Positions 11,716 through 23,230 of a stretch of DNA of 64,000 nt are shown here, in pieces (position 1 is the stretch's first letter; every line of letters begins with the position of its first letter). The notes under the pieces are model-generated. The model worked only from the letters and a program-made list of their open reading frames with translations. It made no database searches and was not told where the DNA came from. Source of the DNA: Tridacna crocea (Eukaryota > Mollusca > Bivalvia > Cardiida > Cardiidae); NCBI GenBank assembly GCA_943736015.1, contig OX031066.1, positions 11,350,245 to 11,414,244 of the forward strand, in the 5' to 3' direction. The position numbers and the translations under genes were made by a program.

Positions 11716-11989
11716 AAATACAACTTCAGTGTTTTCAATTCTTTGATTTGGAACTTTGTTATTTTCTGAAACAAGGTTAGAGGGAAATCGAGATATGAAG
11801 TCAAAACAGACTTTTCCTGGATCTCTTGAAAATGACTTAAGCTCCTTCTTGAATTTTAGATCATTTATTTTAATCATTGCTAAAATCAGATTAAAGTAAC
11901 CGACATCAAATGTCCTATTGCCTGTAAGGGAAGGTGGGGGGATAGGTAAAAAGATCTATTAAAAGCGGCACGAAATGCAAAAAAAAAAG

Positions 11990-12116
11990 ACTATGTCATA
12001 TAAAACCTACGTTACTTGCCATCTAACCTAGGATACGTCATACAACACCTAAAACACGTCACGAAAAACCTAGTAAACGTCGCTCAGAACCGAAAACATG
12101 TAACACTTGAACCGAA
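11990..12116 (+). repeat. ~20 bp satellite (acacgtcac..aaaacctag), left part
   Basis: Repeats of acgtcac + aaaacct spaced about 20 bases; continues at 15468. Confidence 0.75.
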
Positions 12117-13133
12117 TCCCAGTCAGCAAAATTTATGGGACCGATATGGGCCCCATGTGGGATTTTATATGGGTCCAAAATGGGCTGCCTATGTGGGACT
12201 GAGCTGGTTTTTGCAACAGGAATCCATGCGGGACCCACATGGGCAAACATATATGGGTCATACATGGGAACTATATGGGTCTAACAAGGGTAATTTGTAA
12301 ATACCCACACTGGACCCATATGGTTCCCAGATCTCTGTTATAAGGGCACTATATTGGAATCCTGTAGATCCAATGTTACTACTTGGCTCCCATTTTAGTC
12401 CTGCTTTGCATAAAATTGGCTGCATACGGGAATCAAGTCGGTCCACTTTTGGTGTACTGTGTGAGTTTGACCTGGTTATTCATATGGTTTGGCAGAAACA
12501 TCCTTGAACTTCACAAATAGAAAGTACACATAGCCAAGCAATCAGAGGTGCTTGCCTTTGGTAATTCATACATGAGTGAGGTAATCTTCTAAAGTCCTTT
12601 GTCCACGAAGTAAGTTGGTTGACTTATAAGCACTGAAGACTAGAATGCATATCAGCTTGCTGTAAAATCATCTAATATTTAGGTCAAACTACCATAAACT
12701 ACAGTAAAATAAGAAATAAATGTATTTTCAAGCCATCTCTTTATTTTGTTTAAGTATATTGCTTTCATTCAAAATTACAATTGCAAAAGTGTGGAAAAAA
12801 TATGGTAGTTAACATTCACAGATATATAAAACAAAACAATTGTGTTACTGCTTTGAAACAGCATAATTATCATATGATATATCTTTAAACAGCAAGGAGT
12901 CAAGATTATCTAATAAATGCAAAAAAGAAAAATACAAAATGTTAGATTTGTCAACAATCAAAGCATCTGCAGGTGACAGCGATTTAGTTTAACACAAAAG
13001 ATGTAATTTTCTTTCAGAGAAAATTTTGGTTATCAGCATTGTATTTGTTTCCCAAAGTGTATTCAGAAGCCAACTTCCTATGGGACATTATTCCTTAGAC
13101 TGCTAAGCTCACCTCAAGTACCTTTTGCAGACA

Positions 13134-13190
13134 ATGTAGATCAAGATCAAACTGCAGAAAATGTGCACTCTGATCTTGGATGCACACTGT
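13134..13190. repeat. Short hairpin repeat copy
   Basis: tgtagatcaagatcaaactg ... gatcttggatgcacac. Confidence 0.65.
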
Positions 13191-13599
13191 CCATAATACG
13201 ATATTTCCACTAAAAGATCACTGAAATTAACAACAAAATTTGGAACTTACTGTTGGCTTGAAAGTTTCATTTCAGTTACTTGATGTATTTAGCATTTTAA
13301 GGGTTAAAACATGTGACTTTACAATGTAAGGGTAAATGTTTATATTCACTGTTGTTTACACAGATCAGCTACATGTTAGTAAAAATCAATCAAGGTCCTC
13401 ATTTGCAGGATTATTACGCAACACTGTCCTAAACATCTCTCTTTTCTGCCCTCGATCTCTGTGTTTAGCACTAGTCCACTTTATACTGTAGGTCTTAGCT
13501 TGCAGAGTGTCGTGTTTAAGGCTTCTTACACAGTCATCCTGTAAATTAATAAAATTCAGTTTTAATGATGTCATTAGCTGTTTTCAGCAATACTGCAGT

Positions 13600-14011
13600 G
13601 ATATCTCAACAGAACTTTGGACTTAGCCATACTGAAAGCATTTCTAGACGACAAAATAAACGGGAATGAAAAATTGGAATTTGTTTTCAGAAGGGTTGAA
13701 CACATTGTGCAAAAGAAGAAAATACTGGTTAGCAGTGTTTTCTCCTTTTCCAACAATTTTTTCAAAAGCTTTCCTTGTTGAGGTTGTAAACTCTTTACCA
13801 ACAAAATTTAAGAATGGTCCAAATTCAAAGCACTTGCAGACGACAAAATAAACCTAGCTCGAATATTGAAATTTGTTTCCAACAGGGAAGAAAAATTTGT
13901 GGAAAAAGGAGAAAATACTGGTTACCAGCATTTTCTCCTTTTCACACAATGTTTTCAAAAGGCTTCTATCTCAGGATCATAAAAACCAGGGATTGTTTGG
14001 TAAAGGGTTAA
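13600..14011. mobile_element. Two abutting TTAA MITE copies
   Basis: A decayed copy (13600-13788) runs into a better one (about 13787-14011, right TTAA intact). Both lie inside the 3.35 kb element. Confidence 0.8.
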
Positions 14012-14374
14012 AACTTGGTAATGTGTGGTAAAGGGACTACAATTCAGTTGAAATCATCATGACCATAGGCCTACCAAAGAAATAATCATTTCCTGTAAAA
14101 CTGCTGTGAAAAATGAGATGGTTTTAAAGACAATTCTACAGATACATAATGCATGTACACATGCTACACATACTGTTGAATTGGGTGCAAAAAAAGAAAA
14201 ACAGTTAAACTCACCAAATATCATAACTGTAAATCCAAGATTTTCGAATTACAGCTTTCCCGTAGTTCCAATGAGTTTGTATTTTCTTGCATGTTCAGTT
14301 ACAAGTACAAATTGTCCTTCCTCCATGTTCAGCCAAGTGCTGCATCTCACCTATGTGTAAATAATACAATGTTA

Positions 14375-15175
14375 TTAAAAGTCACGTCATACCCTGAACT
14401 GATAAAAACTAAACTATTGAAAATCGAAATATACCTCCAGCCACTTTAAGCTGACTCTCATACTGCGCCTAATAAATATCTAGTTCTTAATTTTCTGCAC
14501 AACATAAAGAGTTTTCATTCTCCAGATAGTAAGTATTAGATGTGTTAGTATTCTATTTATGACAGAAGTACGGGTTTGAACACCAGCAGAAATTCTTAGG
14601 CAGGAATTTCAATAGTAGGTATTTGTACGATCTGTCATCCAAAACAAAAAATATCTTCGGGAAAAAAAAAAGATAGAAGGCGTAAATCTGCCCACAAATA
14701 GCCCTGGGCCCCATAAAATAAACATGTGTACATTTTTTATCGATCATAAATTTCCGCGAATTCATGTGACAGTACGAAATTGTCTCCAATTTTACGATAA
14801 CCAGCTGACCGATTTACAAAAAAAGTGTAGTGAGTAACGATTGAAATACATACCATATACATGCCTGCAACGAGGAGTAGATTTCATGAGTAGAGCTTAA
14901 CCCATTTTTTTTAATATGATTCAAACCGCTCACTTCTTGCTCTCAACGGATATTTCTATTTACATCACGTGATCGCGCGCAATTTGTTTTTGAATGTCAG
15001 TTCAATCCGTAAATGTGTTTTCTTCATATTTTTTATCAGATAAAATATGTTTGAAGGTTAAAGAATGTAAAATGGTACAATTAAACAGTAGAGAAATAGA
15101 ATTAATGATAAGTGTTGAAAAAAACTCTCATACCGAAGTTTATCGGTAATTTCCGTCTCCACCCGTCACTGCTGA
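14375..15175. other. Interior of the 3.35 kb element, nothing recognised
   Basis: AT-rich with one E-box palindrome (atcacgtgat at 14965) and no transposase-like frame. Confidence 0.4.
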
Positions 15176-15467
15176 TCGATAAATGGGACCCAAATGGGAC
15201 CCGTGTGAATACCTTGTCACAGGTTTTGGAGTTTAAATCATCGCTAAACTTCTACTATAACAGACAAAAATAGTGTACGGTGAGAGAGTGAACTTGTTTG
15301 GATTTATTTTATTTTACATTGTAAAGGTTTATGAGTATATAAATAAAATGGGCTCTATGTGGGTTCCAGAAGGGCTGAAATTCCCGCAAAGGACCCACAT
15401 AGGTCCCATATAGATATTTAGCCCAGGATTTGCCCATATAGGACCCAGTTTATCATGTTTGCTGGGA

Positions 15468-15690
15468 TACCCGTCACTAAAAACCTAAAACACGTCACAC
15501 TATATCCAGTACAGGTCATTAAAAACCTGAAACACGTCAACACAAACCTGATTAAAAGTACGCGTCGTTCAAAACCGAAGAAAACACGTCACTCAAAACC
15601 TAGAACTCTTCACACAAAACTTTAAACATGTCACACAAAAACTACAACACGTCACCCAAAACCTAGTACACGTCATTCAAATCATTAAAC
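15468..15690 (+). repeat. ~20 bp satellite, right part
   Basis: About ten units such as acacgtcacccaaaacctag, diverged. Confidence 0.8.
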
Positions 15691-15774
15691 TAGATTCGTA
15701 TCATACAGTTTAAGTCAAAGGGTTTTATAAAAATGATAAAACATAACCGCTCATGCGAGGTCGTCTATAAAATT

Positions 15775-16037
15775 GGCTTGCAACACGCGAAAAGGGACAT
15801 TCGGATATTTGCGTAAAGTGTCGTCTCGGATCAGCCTGCGCAGTCCGTGCAGGCCAATCCGAGACGGCACTTCACGTCTTCATTAGATTTTGTCCTTCAG
15901 TAGACTTCTGCAGAACAGAAAAAAAATCATATAAACGGAACGTGTCGTCTCGGATTAGCATGCACGGACGGCGCAGGCTGATCCGAGACGACACTTTACG
16001 CAGATGTCCGAATGTCCCTTTTCGCGTGTTGCAAGCC
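15775..16037. mobile_element. hAT-like MITE just downstream of the XKR stop
   Basis: Inverted termini GGCTTGCAACACGCGAAAAG... and ...CTTTTCGCGTGTTGCAAGCC, each with an inner GC-rich hairpin (tcgtctcggat...atccgagac). Flanks ATAAAATT and GTAAAATT agree at 7 of 8 positions, fitting an 8 bp target duplication. It ends 24 bases from the XKR stop, so it probably lies in the 3' UTR. Confidence 0.75.
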
Positions 16038-16060
16038 GTAAAATTCCTCCTTCATGAAGT

Positions 16061-16716
16061 CTATAAACGGTCTCTGTCATTCGACAATATTCGACGGGTT
16101 ATGTAACCAGACCCGATGTGTTGGAGTTCCACAATGGAGCCATTGTCTATTTTAAGTTCTATTTTAGAGTAGAAAAAAATCTGGCACACTGTCTGTACGA
16201 TAACACACGACATAAATCCAATTATCAAAGGTAGATATAGAGGTTCGAATCTTGAAGATGACTGTCTCAGCCATATGCCAATACACAACGAGTTCTCTAA
16301 GTGGAATAAAACATAATACATTAAGATTTCATGCCTTTGTATATACACACGTGTGGTTAAATAACAAAAGATTTTAAGAACGGAATCGAATATGGACCCC
16401 AAAAATTCTCTGCAGGATAGGCTATTCGTTTTTCGACAAAAGTCTAAATACATAAGCACCAACACGTGGACAAAAATAGCAGATGCAAAATAGCAGCGAT
16501 AGTTTGTGAAAGTAATAATGAGAGCGAAGGCAGCTATTCTTTGAGTACACTCGCAGGATCTCCAGCAAAGTACTGCTATCATCCCTTGTACCGGCATGTG
16601 GGTTTTTTCCTCCTTGATGACACTATTTCGTCGAGTGAACATCAATTGGTCACGACAGAATAAGTTCCAGGTGATACTAACAAAGGAACTTAATATACAA
16701 AAAGTTCGCTCGATAA
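16061..16716 (-). CDS. XKR exon 3 (residues 182-399)
   Basis: Begins after a classic polypyrimidine acceptor (tttatttctgtttcag) and ends in TAG. It codes four hydrophobic segments and the C-terminal tail RRILSNDRDRL. The open frame reaches upstream of the internal ATG at 16642, so translation does not start there. Confidence 0.88.
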
Positions 16717-19700
16717 CTGAAACAGAAATAAAGTAAAAATAAACAATTAAATAAAATGGGGGAAAACAACAACAACAGCTGGACAGATAAGTTAGCTCTT
16801 TTCCAAAACAATCGCGACACCAATTGCGAGTTTTATCGACACTTGGAAAGGGCTTTCGAAGGAGAAAATGCTGGCTACTAAGTTCAATTTCCTTCTCTCT
16901 TACTCATGGTTTATATATATATATATGCGTGTAGAAAGGAAAAGGGCCTATAACTCTTAAAATTGATCATCAATATCAGCCTATCTTATCTTCTTCTTCT
17001 GAACACAAGTCGTGTGACTCGTGAATTATATATCTCGTTGTCATAGGTCCGATCTGATATCATAGGAGATTTGGGCCAGCTGATTGACCATTTCATGACT
17101 CGTTGCAAATCCCTTAACGAAAACATTTTTTCTAGCCTAATTTATTTAAAAAAAAGGCTAATCTTCTAACGTCATAGCTAGACTCTATTGTAGACTTTCC
17201 GAACAGAGGTTACAAGCCTGCACAGATCTGTGCAGTTTGATCTTTGACTACACTGTCCCTCAAACAAATTATATTATTTCAAGACACGTCTAGGTATTGT
17301 TATATGATTTGAAGTGAATAAATAGAGGATAATCAACTCGTTATTTTTTATATGAAAAATATCTCACGAGGATGCGTTGTTAGGCGTTGAAAAAAACGAG
17401 TGCGCAGCACGAGTTTTTTTAACGCCTTACGACGTATCCGAGTGAGATATTTTTCATATAAAAAATAACCAGTTGATTATTCTATTTATTAAATACCTTA
17501 TTAACATTATTATTTTTAATTTTTCGTTTGAAAGTCGAAAAAATGTAGTAAAAAAAAAAAGTATTTCCTAAATTACGGCAGGAAGTGAAAGTGAAAGTTG
17601 ATATCGTTACTAGTGATGATATCAAAATTTATTACACTGGGAAATTCCAGGATTTCACTGCTTGGTATATAATAAAATTTAATGTGCATTCATGTTTCAT
17701 CAACTGCAGCGGATCATTTTGTGTTGTGTCTGGTTTCACATTCTAAGAATCCTACTACATGCATTTACATGTACATGTACTTATCTCGTATAAGCGTAAA
17801 CTCGGGTTTACTGTTTCAATTGGCGAAAATGACAGTATATGGGTTTAAATGGATAAAAAAATGAATTTATTTTGAAAAGTTAAAAAAAAAATTGTTGTAG
17901 TTTCAATGCCACATTTATTTATCAGAAAGGAAGCGTTCATTACTTTGGGTTATAAAAGAGATTGTGATCAAAACGACATTTCAACAGAAATACAGAAGAC
18001 TATCTTACAAGTATGCAGTGATTGAAAATGCAAAGACACGCATAAAACCATTATTTAATTTCTTATTTACCCTCTTCAGTATTTTCGGGGTTCTTCGAAA
18101 CTATGGCAATGTACGACTGTAACACGCACTGAGGACCGGCTTCCATCAAACTTTCTATCAACTGTAAAGTTGTTATTTTGGTTTTAATGTACGCTGACAT
18201 ATCTTCTACCCGTTTTCCCCATCTCCCTGTCCGCAACTTGTGAAGGATGAAATGAGCATGGCTGAAAATTTAACACAGGAAAATTCAGAAAAGCTGCATT
18301 TAAAGTTGTTGGTGTATATTAATTCTATTTTACTTCATTCTAACTGCCTTCATAAGAAACATTCAAACATCAGTACCCTTTACAAGATAAATATTAACCC
18401 ATTACCAAACAACAATATTTTAGACTTGTCCAAATTGAAAGCATTTGCAGACGACAAAATAGAAGTGACAGAAAATTTGAAATTTGTTTTGTGAAAAGTA
18501 GAAAACATTGTGGGAAAAGGAGAAAATGCTGGTTACCAGCATTTTCTCCTTTTCCCACAATGTTTTCTAAAGGCTTCTTTCTCAGGGGCGTCAAAAGTAG
18601 GGATTGAGTGGTAATGGTGCGCATAACTCACAACTCTGCAGAGAAGTCTTGCCTGTTCTTCGCAGCGAATTTCTATAAAATATCACAATTTCAAACCAGT
18701 AATAATAATTATCAAAATATACAATTGTTTATTGTATACTCGTTAAGCAGTTTGTAAATATAGATTAAGGAAATAACAGGATTTGTGCATTTTTTTTTTA
18801 TATAACTTTACAAGAAGAAGAAGAAGAAGAAGAAGAACAACAACAACAACAACAACAACAGAAAAATATTCCTACCTGTTGAGCTGATACAGTGAGTTTT
18901 CTTGAGTTAAGGGGAATTTATTTTGAAAATCTCTGTCATTTTTAAAAGTAGTCCGCTTCTAAACCCAGACAGTCGAAAATCATAAAAGTACATGTATGTG
19001 ACAACAAGCGGAAGATATGAGGGCCGATTGATAAGATGCGAGCCTAAATATGTAAGGATTTGACTTGTGGCCGATATAATGCATTACTTTCAGGATAATT
19101 CTCTTCAGTACTTATCCATGCTCTTGCTGCACATATGACGTCCTCAGCTGACCTAATGTGAGTACCGGAAATTGCCTCGTTTCAATTTTGGAAATTGAAT
19201 GAAGTCTGATGGAATAAGATCAGGCGAATAAGGCGGTTGCCCAATCCATTCAAAAGCCACAATCGTTAACACTGGCATTGTCACTGTGTAATAACACACC
19301 TTTGTAAGTTTTCGGCGGCGTTTAGGTTTAAATGTTTTCTCTTATCTGCCCAAAAAGGATGCCTAATGTGAGCAATTTATTGTTTGTCCCTTTCGCAGGT
19401 AATCTATCATTAGAATACCATCAGCAGTCCGAAAAACTGAGGCCTCTACTGTTGATAGAGCTGTCATTTGGCCACTGGGCTGAAATGATTGACATCACAT
19501 GTTTCACCCAGTCACAAATATCTTACCCAAAGTTAGCAGAATTTGAAAAGAATCAAATTAGCAAATGACAAAGTCCGCTGGCTGCGCTTCTGATCACCTG
19601 TCAGAAGTCTTGACCTGTAATTAACGGGCTGAGAGCTTACTTATTGCAAGATCTTCCGTAAAAATGGAACTTACTCTTTCTTTCTAAATCCCATGTGTAC

Positions 19701-21250
19701 CAGTTGGCTACATATCTCTGTCCGCAATAACAGTTGCATAGACTTTAATGGCCATTCATGGGTGGCAACAGAATCAGGCCTTCCAGGACGTGCGTAATCC
19801 TGAGGGCTCTGCAAGCCACGCTTATATTACGCCACTCACTTTTTAACTGTAGCAAATGAAGAGGCATCATTCCCTTATATCGCCACCATATCAGTTTACA
19901 TATCCTTAGGTGCTTGGCCTTTCTAATAAAAATATTGAACCACTATATACTCTCTTAGAGATTTTGTCCATTTTGCAATAGTCACTTACCTTGCTTTCTA
20001 CAGAAAGCTACCTCTTCGATATGAACTATTCAATTGACACTGGTCAGTCTTCCGGTACACAGTCATAAGCCATTACCATACAATCCCTACTTTTGACGCC
20101 CCTGACAAAGAAGCCTTTAGAAAACATGGTGGGAAAAGGAGAAAATGCTGGTAACCAGCATTTTCTCCTTTTCCCACCATGTTTTCTACACTTCACAAAA
20201 CAAATTTCAAATTTTCAGTCACTTTTATTTTGTCGTCTGCAAATGCTTTCCATTTTGGCAAGCCTAAAATTTTGTCGTTTGGTAATGAGTTAAAAAGTCA
20301 GAGAACAGTAGGGCTAGAAATGGAGATCCCTTGTTAACTCTCAATACAAGGCTCACAACTTATCAATCGGGCTTTGGAATGCGGTATTCCGTGATAGACC
20401 CCGAGTTTTAGAGGCTTATGGTGAAAATAAATTCCTTCCAAGCTAATGACTTCCTCCATCTTCGCGAACCAAGGTTACGATCACTACGTGGATCTTACCT
20501 TGGCTGATTGAACCCGATTTCGAGATTCCTGCGAAGCGCCCTCTATTGGATGCTGGTTATTATCCCCCTTTACATCATATATCTAAAAGCCAATGAAGTA
20601 TCGTTTTACAAACCGCTTACGAATATACATGAAATGATAAGCAGACATCCACGTGGGTTTCCATGCTTACCTTCTATCCGAAAGGTAACGACCTTATTCT
20701 ATTTTTATCAAAGATGAAATGCTACGAGCGATTTCATTCGTTGCAGTTAGATATGGCTGCATCCAATGAAAAAGCGTATCGGAGGAATGTAAAAATCAAG
20801 CTCGATCCGCAAAGGGTAGAGTGGCGTAGTGAATCGTCAGCCTTGGCTTGCGAAGATGGACTCCCTCTTGAATAAAGATCGTAAAAATAATGCTTACCTG
20901 AACACTGGTCCAAGCATGAAGGGAATCATGAAAATTTCTAACATGTAAGACTTCTTTCGGTAGAATATACAGACCAGACACACCAATAAGTGACTAGTTC
21001 CGATAAATGCAGTTGTAAGGGCGAACCATCCGATATCACCATTATTGTAGTACCTCACTGCAAGCGCTATGTCAGTTGTAATGTCAACAATATAAAACAT
21101 AATAGACAAACACGACATTAAAATGTCTTTTATCAGTCTTAAATTGTACAGTCTTGGTCCGTCTACCTTGTCTTGATCCGATCTACATGAATCTGGTCGC
21201 CGATATACGCTGGCCAAGAAAAACAAACTTTTCAACCCCATGACACCCAT
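16061..21250 (-). CDS. XK-related (XKR) family membrane protein, 3 exons, 399 aa
   Basis: Join of 21250-20898, 18261-18071 and 16716-16061 on the minus strand. Introns are GT-AG (donors gtaagc and gtaaat; acceptors ttttcag and tctgtttcag) with compatible phases (AG|C and G|TT). Family members are multi-pass plasma-membrane proteins; vertebrate XKR8/4/9 and worm CED-8 act in phosphatidylserine exposure, while XK partners VPS13A. Visible features: TM1 about residues 43-65 ending VDITTDIALAVRYY, TM2 about 73-97, the hallmark ESLMEAGPQCVLQSYI at 154-169 (family E-x-x-x-E-x-x-PQ-x-x-LQ-x-Y), then SSFVSITWNLF, SAIFVHVLVLMYLDF, YYVLFHLENSLCIGIWLRQ and a last hydrophobic stretch before a short cytosolic tail. 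Length matches the family. I see no clear DxxD caspase site in the tail. Intron 1 holds a dead mariner and MITEs; intron 2 holds a foldback element. The exact paralogue is undetermined. Confidence 0.9.
17325..17670 (-). mobile_element. Foldback element in XKR intron 2
   Basis: An inverted repeat at about 17329-17482 (gataatcaactcgtta... / ...ccagttgattattc) has a loop containing a further acgagtgcgcagcacgag palindrome. It is followed by a tail (tttaatttttcgtttgaaag ... aattccaggatttcactg) shared with the copy at 2711-3022 in opposite orientation. Confidence 0.75.
18071..18261 (-). CDS. XKR exon 2 (residues 118-182)
   Basis: A 191-base exon between acceptor attttcag and donor GAGG|gtaaat. It is open only in the frame set by exon 1 and carries the ESLMEAGPQ family motif. 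It was found by looking for the missing family segment between the outer exons. Confidence 0.88.
18394..18617. mobile_element. TTAA MITE copy in XKR intron 1
   Basis: Left TTAACCCATTACCAAAC and a perfect central palindrome; the right end has lost its TTAA (gtggtaatggtgcg). Confidence 0.85.
18812..18861 (+). repeat. (AAG)n(AAC)n microsatellite
   Basis: About eight AAG units run directly into about eight AAC units, in XKR intron 1. Confidence 0.95.
19015..20365 (-). pseudogene. Dead mariner (Tc1/mariner superfamily) transposon in XKR intron 1
   Basis: Terminal inverted repeats are recognisable: gccgattgataagatgcgag near 19022 and the complement of cacaacttatcaatcgggc near 20350. On the minus strand, frame-shifted and stop-riddled segments match mariner transposase in order: NYRSRLLTGDQKRSQ, FSPVAK, GILMIDYLRKGQTIN, GVLLHSDNA (around a catalytic Asp) and PPYSPDLIPSDFIQFPKLK (the D34D region). 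Several stops and frame changes show it is inactive. A TTAA MITE has inserted into it. Confidence 0.8.
20065..20293. mobile_element. TTAA MITE copy inside the mariner
   Basis: The right end is TTAA and the left end is degraded to ATAA. The central palindrome is perfect, with a G/C change mirrored on both arms (acatggtggg / cccaccatgt). Confidence 0.85.
20898..21250 (-). CDS. XKR exon 1 (residues 1-117)
   Basis: ATG lies in a good context (aaaATGGG) and the donor is CAG|gtaagc. It codes TM1, TM2 and the start of TM3. A possible 5' UTR acceptor (gtacctcag) lies about 40 bases upstream, so a non-coding first exon is plausible. Confidence 0.88.
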
Positions 21251-21310
21251 TTTATTCCATGTACTGTTTATCTTCCAGTGTATCTAAGTTTGTGCTGAGG
21301 TACCCCGGCT

Positions 21311-22365
21311 CAATAAAACACTTTACAAGATAATCCTTTTTAGACCTGTCGAAATTCAAAGCATTTGCAGGCGACAAATGAAATGTGACTTAAAAGTCCA
21401 GTTAATATTTTCCTTGAAATGGGTAGAAAATGTCGTGGAAAAATCGTCGTTACTAGCATTTTTGATCTGCATTTCTTCTTTTCCAGTAGTATTTTCAAAA
21501 GTCTTGGTCCTCAGGGTAATTTAAACCCGGGAATAAGTGGTAAAGAGTTCGCGGTTTGAATTACAATGGCATATCCGAATTCTTGCATTAAGCCTTCAAC
21601 CAGGAAACAAAATTGTTAATATGTCCATTTCTGAAGCACTGCCTGACGACAACTTCAATGTTAGGCTCAAAAGATGGGATTTCTCTTTGAAAAGGTAGAA
21701 AAAATGTGTGAAAAGAAGAAAATGCTAATTGTCAGCATTTTCTTCTTTTCACGCATTGTTTTTTATTTTAATTTCTTTTTTCCTCAGGTTTGTTGAAACC
21801 CGGAATTGTAACCCCAAGTAGTGCTGACAAATAAAATGAATAGCCACATGTTAAAACAGTATAATAGGGGCGCAGATGTTGCTATTTCAAGACTGTATTT
21901 TGGCCGAAAATATGCCAAAGAAACGAACACATTACATGCAAGATCAAACTGCACTTTCTTTACAGTTTGATCTTCATCTGTTTTGTCTGCAAAAACAAGA
22001 CGCTCAGGAGGTTACAGGGTTAAAAGGTTTCAAATTACAAAGGGGCCGTGTGAAATTAACGCGAGGCATGGGAATATCAACTAATTATTCTATTCATCAA
22101 AGGAATTTTAACTTTTTTAACTCATTAACAGACCAAAAAATTTACACTTTTCCGTACTGTAAGCATTTGCAGACGACAAATACAAAATGTCGACAATTTC
22201 AAAGAATGATATGATTGGAATTTGGAAGGACAGAAAACATTTGGTAAAAAAATGCTAGTTACCAGTGTTTTCTGTTTTCTCCCCCCCCTCCCCCTTCCTC
22301 CCCCAATTTTTCAAAACCTCTTTTTTTTCCTCAGGGTCGTTAAAATAGGGGAGCGGTTTTAATTT
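21311..22365. mobile_element. Three decayed TTAA MITE copies
   Basis: Remnants at about 21311-21552, 21600-21815 and 22118-22362. Each keeps the 'agcatttgcagacgaca'-like block and a damaged palindrome. In the last, part of the second arm is a C-rich tract (22279-22305). Confidence 0.65.
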
Positions 22366-23003
22366 CATATTTGAGGATTCAGTTCTTTTATTCGTTACAA
22401 CTATGAGGAAGAAGATATTTGAAAGGTTCCACTCACCGAGAAATTAATTCATTGTAGGCTTTTATCGTATGCAAGTGGTTTCTGGCCTTCAGTATGGACA
22501 AGTTTGAAATTTTGTTCACTGGGAGTTACATAAATGAAACAATTTTATATTTGCTTGCATGCAAAACCGTTTCAAATATATGGACAGTAATTTCGAGACT
22601 GTCACTGATCAGTGATTCAGCTACATCATGTGGTATCTAGATTAAATATAGTACCCCATATGTCTGTGCCTCAACTTTTCTTTCGAAGTTCTCCTCTGAT
22701 AGCCAACCACGTGCGGTCATTTTGACCGAGACATATCCTTCTTCAAAACTTCGTGTCAGAGCTGGTGACTGATATCTGTTGATTCTTGAATGAACCTCTG
22801 CTACATGTCTTGATATTAACTCGAACCGTTAAAAGACATAGCAGCTTTCGGTTTGGCTTCTTTCCTTTCAATAGCAGGCTCCGAGAGTAGGCATATATTT
22901 TTTGCATAAGAGAAATAACTCCTGTTTTAGTACGAGAGAACTTTTGAAACTATTTATCTCCTTTGATTATCTACACTCCTACTTCGATCGATTATCAGTA
23001 TCA

Positions 23004-23230
23004 CTACTCTTTACCAAACGACAAAATATTAGACTGTTCAAAATTGAAAGCACTTGCAGACGACAAAATAAACGTGACTCAAGGATAGAAAATTGTTTCC
23101 AGCAGGGTGGAAAACATTGTGGGAAAAGGGGAAAATGCTGGTTACCAGCATTTTCTCCTTTTCCTACAATGTTTTCAAAAGGCTTCTACATCAGGGCCGT
23201 AAAATTCAGATATTGTTTGGTAAAGGGTTA
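23004..23230. mobile_element. TTAA MITE copy
   Basis: Clear TIRs (CTCTTTACCAAACGAC / GTTTGGTAAAGGGTTA) and palindrome; left TTAA lost. A half copy follows at about 23470-23598. Confidence 0.85.

Larger units (their letters stand above)
10590..11780 (+). repeat. Unnamed interspersed repeat, copy interrupted by a SINE
   Basis: It shares ordered blocks with 61745-62560: gtcgaagacagt-like, gaaaatagcttcactcgctc, attggcgccatg, ctttgattg and the terminal tgacaaatac ... acttcagtgttttcaa. The SINE at 11295-11715 splits the last block. No coding capacity seen. Confidence 0.65.
12117..15467. mobile_element. 3.35 kb non-autonomous DNA element with subterminal TGGGACC repeats
   Basis: Ends TCCCAG(TCAG)CAAA and TTTGCTGGGA are inverted. 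Many tgggacc/atatggg motifs occur in one orientation at 12131-12330 and in the other at 15180-15450. The interior has two MITEs and no transposase-like frame. The flanks on both sides are the same ~20 bp satellite. Confidence 0.65.

Noticed and set aside
12016..12300. 94-codon ORF with repeated W/G/Y-rich segments
   Set aside because: Translation of the tgggacc/atatggg subterminal repeats and the satellite.
16466..16663. 65-codon plus-strand ORF
   Set aside because: Antisense to XKR exon 3.
20508..20875. Plus-strand ORFs between the mariner and XKR exon 1
   Set aside because: Short, overlapping, no family features; they lie in XKR intron 1.
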